Shown here piece after piece: positions 43,109-51,721 of a stretch of 64,000 nt of DNA. A program made the translations under genes and the position numbers. Under the pieces are notes generated by a model. That model had not been told where the DNA came from. It saw only the letters and a program-made list of their open reading frames with translations, and did not search any database. Every line of letters starts with the position of its first letter. Position 1 is the first letter of the stretch. The DNA is from Schistocerca nitens (lineage: Eukaryota; Arthropoda; Insecta; Orthoptera; Acrididae). The stretch is from positions 19,419,140 through 19,483,139 of the forward strand of contig NC_064623.1 in NCBI RefSeq assembly GCF_023898315.1, written 5' to 3'.

Positions 43109-44421
43109 CGAGTGTGAGTCAAATGAAAACCTTAAATAGTTTTTTAAATATTATTTATTGTGCAGAAGTGGTACAATGCTGTATCACTTTTCAACATAAT
43201 CTCCCCCACGCTCAATGCAAGTCCTCCAGCGCTTACAAAGTGCATAAATTCCTTTAGAAAAAATTCTTTTCGTAGTCCGTGCAACCACTCGTGCACCGCG
43301 TGGCGTACCTCTTCATCAGAACGGAACTTCTTTCCTCCCATTCCGTCTTTGGGTGGTCCAAACATATGGAAATCATTTGGGGCAAGGTCTGGTGTGTATG
43401 GTGGATGAGGAAGACACTCGAAATGCAGGTCTGTCATTGTTGCAACTGTTGTACGGGCAGTGTGGGGCCTTGCATTGTCATGTTGCAAAAGGACACCTGC
43501 TGACAGCAATCCACGTCGCTTTGATTTGACTGCAGGCCGCGGATGATTTTTTAGGAGATCTGTGTATGATGCAAAGGTGACAGTGCTCCCTGTAGGCATG
43601 TAATGCTCCAAAATGACGCCTTTTTCGTCCCAAAAGAGAGTCAGCATAACCTTCCTTGCTGATGGTTCTGTTCGCACCTTCTTTGATTTTGGTGATGAGG
43701 AATGGCGGGCGCCATTCCTTGCCCGCTCTCTTCGTTTGCGATTGGTGGAAGTGAACCCAGGTTTCGTCCCCATTAACGATTCTTGCAAGGAAGCCATCAC
43801 CTTCTCGTTCAAAGCGCCGAAGAACTTCTTCACAAGCGTCAACACGTCGTTCTCTTATTTCAGCAGTCAGCTGCCGTGGCACCCATCGTGCAGACACTTT
43901 GTGAAACTGGAGCACATCATGCACAGTGTGGTGTGCTGACCTATGACTAATCTGTGAACATGCTGTAATGTCATTCAGTGTCACTCGGCGGTTTTCCTTC
44001 ACTATGGCTTCAACTGCTGCAATGTTCTGTGGAGTCACAACTCGTTGTGCCTGACCTGGACGAGGAGCATCTTCCACTGAAGTCACACCATTTGCGAACT
44101 TGCTACTCCATTCGTAGACTTGCTGCTGTGATAAACATGCATCACCGTATTGAACCTTCATTCGTCGATGCATTTCAATAGGTTTCACACCTTCACTACG
44201 CAAAAACCGAATAACAGAACGCTGTTCTTCCCTGGTGCAAGTCGCAAGTTGGGCGGCCATCTTTATACTGACACTGCGACGGTATGTGTGCATCTGCACT
44301 ATGCTGCCACCTACACGCCATTCTGCGCGCTGGTTGTAGCACGCTTACCAACGTACAGGATAACGGCGCAAAATTTCGATTTGTTATTACAAATTTAAGG
44401 TTTTCATTTGACTCACCCTCG
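43109..44421 (-). mobile_element. Mariner transposon, near complete (1.31 kb)
   Basis: The inverted ends read CGAGTGTGAGTCAAATGAAA at the left and, on the complement, CGAGGGTGAGTCAAATGAAA at the right, each continuing ACCTTAAAT. TA follows the right end (44422-44423); the left TA has mutated. The length is that of a full mariner. Confidence 0.95.
43144..44299 (-). pseudogene. Mariner transposase, one frame change
   Basis: The N-terminal part (frame from 44299) has MAAQLATCTREEQRSVIRFL, a helix-turn-helix (CLSQQQVYEWSSKFANG) and NGDETWVHF with the first catalytic aspartate. After a frame change near 43740 the second part has LFWDEKGVI, LLQHDNARPHTA with the second aspartate, and YTPDLAPNDFHMFG with the third. 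The gap is exactly 34 residues, the mariner D,D34D signature. All three catalytic residues are present, so only the frame break inactivates this copy as far as I can see. Confidence 0.93.
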
Positions 44422-44830
44422 TAGACAGTAACAAAATACTTTTAAAGAAGCACTGACGTGGAAGTAAAGTCCAGAACGCGAAGAATAGCTTTTAGCACAC
44501 TCTTAGCTTTAACAACGCACCTTCAGTATCATTACTACCGATTTCATGGCCAACACAAAAAAAAATAAAAATCCAAATTTCGCTCACTTTTGCTGACTTT
44601 TACTCTCAACTTGAGTCTTAAAGAGAGAGTGATGTGTAAGTAAGGCCTCGAAACTAGAAATACTGAATATGACATTCACTGGGGAAATCGACATCAGCCA
44701 CTGGGTTACGTTTAACTGAACAATTTAAGATCTTACTGCGTATGGAATCTCGACGGCGCCTCACCCCCCCCCCCCTATACCTCCTCGTCCCCTCTTGGTG
44801 TTGTGAGGGTTAACATGGAATGTTTCCAGC

Positions 44831-45215
44831 ATGAGATTTTCACTCTGCAGCGGAGTGTGCGCTGATATGAAACTTCCTGGCAGATTAAAACTGCGTGCCG
44901 GGCCGAGACTCGAACTCGGGACCTTTACCTTTCGAGGGAAAGTGCTCTACCAACTGAGCTACCCAAGCTGCCAGTACCTCGTCTCCTACCTTCCAAACTT
45001 CACAGAAGCTCTTCTGCGAACCTTGAAGAACTTCACAGAAGAGCTTCTGTGAAGTTTGGAAGGTAGGAGACGAGGTACTGGCAGAATTGAAGCTGTGACG
45101 ACGGGTCGTGAGTCGTGCTTGGGTAGCTCAGTTGGTAGAGCACTTGTCCGCGAAAGGCAAAGGTCCCGAGTTCGAGTCTCGGCCCGGCACGCAGTTTTAA
45201 TCTGTCAGGAAGTGT
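44831..45215. repeat. Head-to-head inverted pair of SINE family D, single insertion
   Basis: The left unit is reversed, from its 3' end ATGAGATTTTCACTCTGC to the 5' leader GAAGCTCTTCTG. The right unit is forward, starting AAGAGCTTCTGTGAAG and stopping at AATCTGTCAGGAAGT. Each carries a tRNA-like A/B-box segment (GGGTAGCTCAGTTGGTAGAG, GAGTTCGAGTCTCGG). AACATGGAATGTTTCCAGC (44812-44830) and AACATGGAATGTGTTCGCC (from 45216) flank the pair, so it entered as one unit. Confidence 0.88.
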
Positions 45216-45345
45216 CAACATGGAATGTGTTCGCCAGCTACCTTTGTGACGGCTTGAACTCTACCGCAGACACTTTCATCGTGGTGCCTGAGAGTCAGTT
45301 TGAGCGGTATCATCGTCCACAGACCATTCACTCATGAAGCCTGTC

Positions 45346-45575
45346 CGAGCGAGATGGCGCAGGGCTTAGCACACTGGACTGGACTAGCATTCGGGAGGAG
45401 TACAGCGGTTCAAACCCTCATCCGGCCATCCTGATTTAGATTTCCCATGATTTCCCTAGATCGCTTCAGGCAGATACCGGGATGGTTCCTTTGAAAGAGC
45501 ACGGCCGACTTCCTTCCCCAATCCGATGGGGCCGATGGCCTCGGTGTTTGGTCCCCTCCCACAAGTCAACCATCG
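45346..45575 (+). repeat. SINE family C
   Basis: It runs from CGAGCGAGATGGCGCAGGGC (tRNA-like head) through CCTGATTTAGATTTCCCATG to GTTTGGTCCCCTCCCACAAG. It is somewhat diverged, and no clear target duplication was found. Confidence 0.85.
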
Positions 45576-46062
45576 GGCAGCCACTGTTTTGTTGTCATGC
45601 CGACACAACCATCGTCTCCGAACTGTTCGTGTACTGCACGCTGAACACGACGCTGTAAAAATTATTTGTGTCCTTCCGCATTCAGCGTTTTCTTAAGGGG
45701 ACCACACCTATCTAACCCATGTTAATTTAGACAAGTATTTGACCCATTTCTGAAAAAATCTATTTGATGCAGGACGTTAATATTTTTACTGCATGTAACA
45801 TGATGCCAATAGAGTCAACTGTACTATACTTTATCCATTTTATAGTGTTTAAGAAAAACTTTTTTAAATTTATTAACAAAAAATATTAATACAAAATTGT
45901 TAAGGCTTTCGTGGCCACTTGTTGACAAACTGCCTATTGGCTTCTGTCTCGGGTTCTTCGGCCGACGTTCATCTAATGATTTTTCTGACGTTTCGCCAGC
46001 ACGAGTGGCTGGCATTGTCAAAGCTTCACCCTCAATTGCCGGTGGTGAACTGGAGCCGAGCT

Positions 46063-48257
46063 TTTTTTATATAGGATGGGGCCCCTCCACGCCCGCACCA
46101 ACGTGGTGACCAACACAAAAGTTCTACTGTCACCTCCGTAAGCATGTTAGTTTAGAATCAGGCGTCACAGGATGCAGGCTGTGATGTTATCCATGCGTCT
46201 TGGTAAGACTACTCATTAACATGGTCCATCAGGAGATAGAAGTGGTCGAAAACGATCGAAGGGTAGCGGTTTTAAGAGCAGAGGAAAAAAAGTGCCAAGG
46301 CCAGCGCCAAGGGAAAAAAAACCTCTGCGACAGTAGGACGGGTAGTGAGGGCAGTAGCGGCTTGCTAGCTGCGACAGAGCATGCAAGGTGAGGGGTGGTT
46401 AGCGTGAGGTATCGTGCAACGTTACCTGTGTGCTGCGTGGTCGTTAGCTGGGTCAGGCCGGTGCTGCGGCTGGGCTCGCTGTAGTCTCCTGTGCCGGCCG
46501 CAGTGGCTTCCTCCCTGTAACATAAAAAAGTTCGGCGCGGCAACGCATGCGCTGCTGTTAGGCCCTCTGCTGCGCCTTGTCGTCAGTGACTTGGTGCAGC
46601 TTCATCAGGCTGGTGCAGAACGGCGGCGATTGGCTACAGCGTCCTCCTCTACTGCACGGCGCAGGCCTTCTGCATTGCAGCGGTGATCTGCTCCGCACTT
46701 CCAGTGATCTGCGCCGCTTCAGCGTCGGAGAGATGCACGCCGTTCGCTCGCGCTTGCGCGATGACGGCTGCCTTTCTGTCTTCTCGGTCCCTTGAGGGGT
46801 CGAATCCCGCAGCGGGCGGCGTCGCCAGCGGCTCCTCTGGGGCGGCGGTTGTCTTCCTTGCGCCTCTCACCTGCGGTGCTGCTGGAACAAAAGCAGGGAT
46901 AGGCGCGCGAACGTCCTTCTGCGAGGTCGCAGGAGTGTTCGCAGGTACGACTGCGCTGAGGCCTCGGGCGAAAACTGCTCGCAGTTGCCTCGAGGCCTCT
47001 TCCTTCTCTGCAGCCACGGCGGCTGCGAAGGCAGCCCTCTCCGCCGCCATGACGGCTTTGAGGGCTGCTGTGGCCTCCTTCACGGCGGTGCCGAGTTCGA
47101 GGCCACATCTCTTCGCAGGAGGGCGAGCTGCGTCCTGGCTGCCCGTTTCCGAGCGGCCGTCCCTGCCCCTGGCAGGTGGATCTGCTGCTGCGCCGTCCCT
47201 CAGCTGCGCCGGGCTGTTCTGCGCCCTACGCCGTTTCCGACGTCGTCTTCTCTTCTGCTGCTGCGTCGGTGCGGCCGCGGCCGCCTCGCCGCCCCCGGCA
47301 CGGCTGCGGCTCGAGAAAGCCGCACAGCCGCGCCAACTGGCGACGTGCGGGCCGCCACACCGGATACATGTCGGCAGAGCGTTGCTGCCGCGGTCGCAGG
47401 CGCGGCTGTCGTGCTCACCCGAGCACTTGACGCACCGCGCCGCGTTGCGGCAATACTTCGCAACGTGGCCCTCGCCCTGGCACCTGAAGCACTGGGGCTG
47501 AGGATCCGTGGCGGTCGGGAGAGCCTCCGTCGTAACCGGGAAGCCCAGCAACTTCCGCAAGTCGAAGATGTCGCTCCCGCCGTCGACCGTTTGCACGGTC
47601 ACGGCATAGAGCGGCGCCCTCTTCCTGTTGGTTCGGTTGTGCAACCTTGCGGCTGCACTACCAAACCCGGCTCGCAGCAGCCCTTCCCGGACTGCTGCCT
47701 CATCACAGCACCGAGGCAACCCCCTGAGGAGTGCCTTAGTCGTCTTCATCCTTCCTACGGAAGGTGCCTTCTCTCGCGCCGGCGGCGCGTCGACGATGTG
47801 GTCGGCCACTGCGACCTTGATCGCCCTGTGGTCGGCCACGTTTGCGGCTCGAACGCAGATCAGCGAGTCTGTATCGACAGACTCGTAGACCACCTCGTTC
47901 CGAGCGCAATTCGTCATGGTGTCGAACAGCGCTGTCCACCCGCCTTTGCACTTGACGTACAAAGGGGGGACAGGCCGCGACTCGTCTTCTCTGGAGTTCC
48001 TTGCACGGTCGGCAGACTCAGTGAGTTGCACAACCGAAGGACCCTTCGTAGCGGCAGGTTTCCTCTGCGCACCCTTCTTCCCCATGCTGCGAGGCGCGGA
48101 ACACGACAATTTGCACGCGTTGTCAAAACAACGCACGACAATTTGCTCTCCGCGGCGCCCACAGCACAGAAAACCTCTTCACGAGCTCTCAACGGCCGAG
48201 TAAGCGAAGCGCGCAACGGCAGCGATGCGCTCTCCTCGCCAGCTCAGGCCGCTCTCT
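46063..48257 (-). mobile_element. ORF1-only (gag-like) non-LTR retroelement, 2.2 kb, 13 bp duplication
   Basis: CTGGAGCCGAGCT is found at 46050-46062 and 48258-48270. On the reverse strand the unit has a leader of about 120 bp, one 495-codon ORF1, about 580 bp of 3' untranslated sequence and an A-rich end (TATATAAAAAA). No endonuclease or reverse transcriptase is present between the duplications. It is either an internally deleted LINE mobilised in trans or a genuinely ORF1-only family. Confidence 0.85.
46649..48136 (-). CDS. Gag-like ORF1 protein of a Jockey-superfamily LINE, intact 495 codons
   Basis: ORF1 proteins bind the element RNA and form ribonucleoprotein particles. Residues about 130-205 (LLRGLPRCCDEAAVREGLLR onward) match the PRE_C2HC-type domain that precedes zinc knuckles in insect LINE ORF1s. 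Three knuckles follow: C216-C219-H224-C229, C235-C238-H242-C247 and C257-C260-H264-C271. A basic patch (KRRRRRKRRR) and an alanine-rich helical segment (VKEATAALKAVMAAERAAFA) come next. The start could be 48136 (MRCFDNACKL) or the next ATG (MGKKGAQRKP). The gene is very GC-rich compared with its surroundings. There are no stops, which suggests a young insertion. Confidence 0.9.
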   Translation of the reverse strand: MRCFDNACKLSCSAPRSMGKKGAQRKPAATKGPSVVQLTESADRARNSREDESRPVPPLYVKCKGGWTALFDTMTNCARNEVVYESVDTDSLICVRAANVADHRAIKVAVADHIVDAPPAREKAPSVGRMKTTKALLRGLPRCCDEAAVREGLLRAGFGSAAARLHNRTNRKRAPLYAVTVQTVDGGSDIFDLRKLLGFPVTTEALPTATDPQPQCFRCQGEGHVAKYCRNAARCVKCSGEHDSRACDRGSNALPTCIRCGGPHVASWRGCAAFSSRSRAGGGEAAAAAPTQQQKRRRRRKRRRAQNSPAQLRDGAAADPPARGRDGRSETGSQDAARPPAKRCGLELGTAVKEATAALKAVMAAERAAFAAAVAAEKEEASRQLRAVFARGLSAVVPANTPATSQKDVRAPIPAFVPAAPQVRGARKTTAAPEEPLATPPAAGFDPSRDREDRKAAVIAQARANGVHLSDAEAAQITGSAEQITAAMQKACAVQ

Positions 48258-48714
48258 CTGGAGCCGAGCTCCCGGCCGCAGACTATATGTACCTGGCGCG
48301 CCAACGTCCGAGGGCTTCTCCGCGGTCATTTCCGGTGCGGTTCTCCTCTTGCTACCTGCGACGGTCGTTCGCTGCAGTACGGGAAGCCAGGATTCGTTTA
48401 CCTTAAGGCTTTCCTCTGTCTTGTTCAAACTGTTCCCGTGTTTTTGTATTTCTGCAGCTTCTTTGAACAAGCGCGTCTGATAGTGGTTCTCTACAGCCAG
48501 AACTTCCGTGTCGGTGAATTTTATTACGTGGTCGGTCTCATTCAGTGCGTGTTCTGCCACGGCCGATTTCTCCACCTGCCCCAACCTGCAATGTCGCTTA
48601 TGCTCTTTGATCCTGGTGTTAACTGATCGTCCAGTCATTCCGACATAAACTTTTCCGCATGTGCATGGTATACGGTATATTCACGACATTGCAAGTGGGT
48701 CTCTTTTCTCCTCG

Positions 48715-49255
48715 TAGTTTCATTGTACGCGTGCCTACAAATAGTTTTAGGAAGGCGGTTCCAAATTATGCTGTTGAAACATTCATTTGGGTTCTGTGTC
48801 TGCTCATGCAGACATTTCCTTAGAAGGTCAGGATGAACCAAGTCTCTGAAAATAGGTTTAATTGCTGTAATAACAGCAGCAGGAAGAGAATGCTGGTGAC
48901 AATAAGATTCTCCAGTTGCCTGAGCCCTGTTGTATTTGCACCACGAATTTTCTCCTGATGGACACAATCCATGACATGGCTTGTCACCAGTAGAGGACTT
49001 ATGGAAGAATATGGCCCAAACATCTCTCTTCATTGCCTCCAGATTTTCTTTATTTCTCCTAATTGCCTGCCCATTGTATACTTGGGGGTTTTCTATTTCA
49101 GTTTTAGTTAACCAACCCTGTCCGGTCAACAATTTTCCATCTTCTAATTCTTTTTCGTCTGATATCAACAGTTAGTTTTACAGCCTTGTTCCCAATCGTT
49201 TTTGAACATGGCCTACACATTCTATTTTGCTAATAATGGCATCTCCATATGGCGT
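48715..49255 (-). pseudogene. Mutator-like transposase fragment of the TTAA element
   Basis: The reverse strand reads YGDAIISKIECVGHVQKRLG, then after a frame break ISDEKELEDGKLLTGQGWLT, MKRDVWAIFFHKSSTGDKPC, GENSWCKYNRAQATGE, LPAAVITAIKPIFRDL and NECFNSIIWNRLPKT. This resembles the mutator-like transposase domain proteins common in arthropod genomes, with its conserved cysteines and the W-C-K-Y motif. The N-terminal part is missing and the C-terminal part is cut by the Penelope-like insertion. Confidence 0.75.
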
Positions 49256-49949
49256 AGAGTTGACAGTGGGTGGGTTGACAGTGGATGACAGAAAAGTGGG
49301 CGTGGCATATAAACACGCGTAGTAGTAAAATGCGCTTTAAATGCTCGAAAAAATTTTTTTTCAAGCGAAATCCTTTTCAGAGTACTTAAATAAAACCTTA
49401 ATCTATCGAAATATGATGAGAAACGAAAATAGATATTTTTTGGACCTCAACCACTGTGTGGTCCCCTTAAGCACAATAAGGGGACGACACCCTAACGACG
49501 AAAAACAGCCCCATACCTTAACACCACCACCTATTTCGTATTCCCTGTTGGCGCTATACATAATGGCAGGGATAGCTCCCCAGACGTTCGCTAAACCTAC
49601 ACCCTTCAATCGCACTGCTATAGGTTATGGAGCGATTTATCACTACAATTCACTCACATTGTCTGTTGGTGTCATTCTTTACACCACACTAACCGTTGCT
49701 TGACATTAACTGTAGTAATAAGTGAGGAGCTGCTAGACAATTTTGTGCAATATTTTTTTAATTCCCTAAGCACATTCACTGTGGTAGTTGAATTACTGGC
49801 AGCACTTTTGACCTCCCGAATGATTCTTCGCGCTCACTTCGTGCGATTTAGTGCACCCACACTCCACAGTGCTAGACGGTCACTATCTGTTGTCAATGAG
49901 GCTTGCCTGATCTTCGTTAAGATAGTCCCACCCCTTTTTAAGTCTTATA

Positions 49950-51286
49950 CACTAAAGAGCCAAAGAAACTGGTACACCTGCCTAACATCGTGTAAGGCCC
50001 TCGCGAGCACGCAGAAGTGCCTCAACATAACATAGCATAGACTCCACTAATGTCTCAAGTGTCCATAAACCCGTAAGTGTACGAGGGGTTGGAGATCTCT
50101 TCTGAACAGCACGTTGCAAGGCATCCCACATATGCTCAATAACTTTCATGTCTGGGGAGTTTAGTGGCCAGCGGAAGTGTTTAAACTCGGAAGTGTGTTC
50201 CTCGAGCGAGTCTGTAGCAATTCTAGACGTGTGGGGCGTCACATTGCGCAAGACCGTCGGAAGCAAAATGGACATGAATGTATGCAGGTGATCAGACACG
50301 GTGCTTACGTACGTTTCACCTGTCGGAATCCTATCGACTTATCAGGGGTCCTATATCACTCCAACTGCACACTCCCCACACCATAACAGAGCCTTCACCA
50401 GCTTGAACAGTCCCCTGCTGACATGCACGGTCCAAAGTGCCATGAGCTTGTCACCATACTCGTACATGTCCATCCGATCGATACAATTTCAAACGAGATT
50501 CGTCCTACCAGGCAACATGTTTTCAGGCATCAACAGTCAAACGTCGGTGTTGACGGGTCCAGGCGAGGCGTAAAGCTTTGTGTGGTGCAGTCGTCAAGGG
50601 TGCACGAGCGGGCCGCTTCGTTGAATTCTTCGCGCGCTGACACTTGTCCAGGGCCCAGCACTGAAATCTGCAACAGTTTGTGGAACGGTTGCACTTCTGT
50701 CACGTTGAACGATTCTCTTCAGTTGTTGATGGTTCCGTTCTTGTAGGATCTCACTCCGGCCAGAGCAATATCGGAGATTTGATGTTTTACCGAATTTCTA
50801 ATATTCACGGTACTCTCGTGAAATGGTCGTATGGGCCGGCCGGAGTGGCCGAGCGGTTCTAGGCACTGCAGTCTGGAAACTCGCGACCGCTACGGTCGCA
50901 GGTTCGAATCCTGCCTCGAGCATGGATATGTGTGATGTCCTTAGGTCAGTTAGGTTTAAGTAGTTCTATGTCTAGGGGACTGATGACCTCAGATGTTGAG
51001 TCCTATATTGCTCAGAGCCATTTGAACCATTTTTTTTTTTTTTTTTTTGGTCGTACGGGAAAATCTCCACTTCATCGCTAACTCAGAGATGTTGTGCTCC
51101 ACCGCTCGTGCGCCTACTATAACACTACGTTAAATCTCACTTAAATCTTGATAACCTGCCATTGTAGCAGCAGTAACCGATCTAACAACTGCGCCAGACA
51201 CACGTTGTCTTCTATAGGCGTTGCCGACCGCAGCGCCGTATTCTGCCTGTTTATATATGTCTCTATTTCAATACGCATGCCTATAC
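49950..51286 (-). mobile_element. Tc1-like transposon, DD36E-type family, carrying a SINE, one end lost
   Basis: The left end CACTAAAGAGCCAAAGAAAC follows TA at 49948-49949. The other end stops at TATACCAG (51286), about 16 bases short of the expected repeat, where the next truncated element begins. Transposase blocks include RNVTPHTSRIATDS and LNSPDMKVIEHMWDALQ, with the glutamate 36 residues past the DN position. The aspartate itself is mutated to R here. Frames are broken and the SINE at 50836-51047 splits the N-terminal part. Confidence 0.85.
50836..51047 (+). repeat. SINE family A, long T/A-type tail, 12 bp duplication
   Basis: TGGTCGTATGGG at 50824-50835 and TGGTCGTACGGG at 51048-51059 flank it. 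It is a full copy with a T run of about 18 bases at the 3' end. Confidence 0.95.
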
Positions 51287-51685
51287 CAGCGTCAAGGGTA
51301 ACCGCAGCCACGGTCTCCTAGCTGAGAGTCCATTCTGCTGCAGACGTCGTCGACCTGTTCGTGCAGATGGTTGTTGTCTTGCAAACATCCCCATCTGTTG
51401 ACTCAGGGATCGAGACGTGGCTGCACGATGCGTTGCAGCCATGCGGATAAGATGCCTGTCATCTCGACTGCTAGTGAAACGAGGCCGTTGGGATCTAGCA
51501 CGGCGTTCCGTATTACCCTCCTGAATCCACCGATTCCATATTCTGATAACAGTCATTGGATCTCGACCAACGCGAACAGCAATGTCGCGAGACGGTAAAC
51601 CGCAATCGCGATAGGCTACAATCCGACCTTCATCAAAGTCGGAAACGTGATGGTGCGCATTTCTCCTCCTTACACGAAGCATCAC
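51281..51685 (-). pseudogene. Tc1-like transposase N-terminal half
   Basis: The fragment covers both DNA-binding subdomains: VSDFDEGRIVAYRDCGLPSR, DIAVRVGRDPMTVIRIWNRW (first helix-turn-helix) and SLSQQMGMFARQQPSARTGR, RRLQQNGLSARRPWLRLPLT (second). It ends where the catalytic domain should start. The frame is open across the retained part. It differs from the 1422 bp family in sequence. Confidence 0.88.
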
Positions 51686-51721
51686 AACAACGATTCACCA
51701 GGCAACGCCGCTGAACTACTA

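Larger units (their letters stand above)
45895..48715 (-). mobile_element. Penelope-like element fragment, interrupted by a LINE
   Basis: The reverse strand from 48715 encodes the end of a Penelope-type GIY-YIG endonuclease: YRIPCTCGKVYVGMTGRSVN, TRIKEHKRHCRLGQ, then AVAEHALN and NHYQTRLFKEAAEI. The 3' non-coding part follows down to 48271, then resumes at 46062-45895 beyond the inserted LINE. About 610 bp of Penelope sequence remain. The reverse transcriptase part is missing and the copy is broken. Confidence 0.8.
45697..49466 (-). mobile_element. TTAA-flanked transposon with mutator-like transposase (Kolobok-type?), interrupted
   Basis: Ends GGGGACCACACC (45697) and, on the complement, GGGGACCACACA (49466) are inverted repeats of 11-12 bp. 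TTAA lies at 45693-45696 and 49467-49470. A transposase fragment lies near the right end. The centre is occupied by a Penelope-like element and, within that, a LINE. TTAA targets with such a transposase fit the Kolobok group, but that name is inference. Confidence 0.75.
45578..49720 (-). mobile_element. Tc1-like transposon remnant split by a TTAA transposon
   Basis: Reverse-strand transposase sequence at 49471-49615 (VKVWGCFSSLGCRPLIVLK) breaks at TTAA. It resumes at 45692 downward with KTLNAEGHK...RAVHEQFGDD and, after a frame change, HDNKTVAARW, which carries the second catalytic aspartate. The two halves join at the site occupied by the 45697-49466 element. No ends of this oldest layer were identified. 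Confidence 0.7.

Noticed and set aside
45119-45190. tRNA-like sequence GGGTAGCTCAGTTGGTAGAG with a B-box, a possible tRNA gene
   Set aside because: It is the head of SINE family D. The acceptor ends do not pair properly, and the same sequence recurs with SINE body attached at 44900 and 40930.
46683-48406. Long plus-strand open frames of 272 and 473 codons
   Set aside because: They lie antisense to the LINE ORF1 in very GC-rich sequence and show no motifs. The minus-strand frame has zinc knuckles and explains the region.
49478-49495. AAGGGGACGACACCC next to the TTAA transposon end, as a possible second terminal repeat
   Set aside because: It lies in the coding sequence of the Tc1-like host element (RPLIVLK region), so the likeness to GGGGACCACACC appears to be chance.
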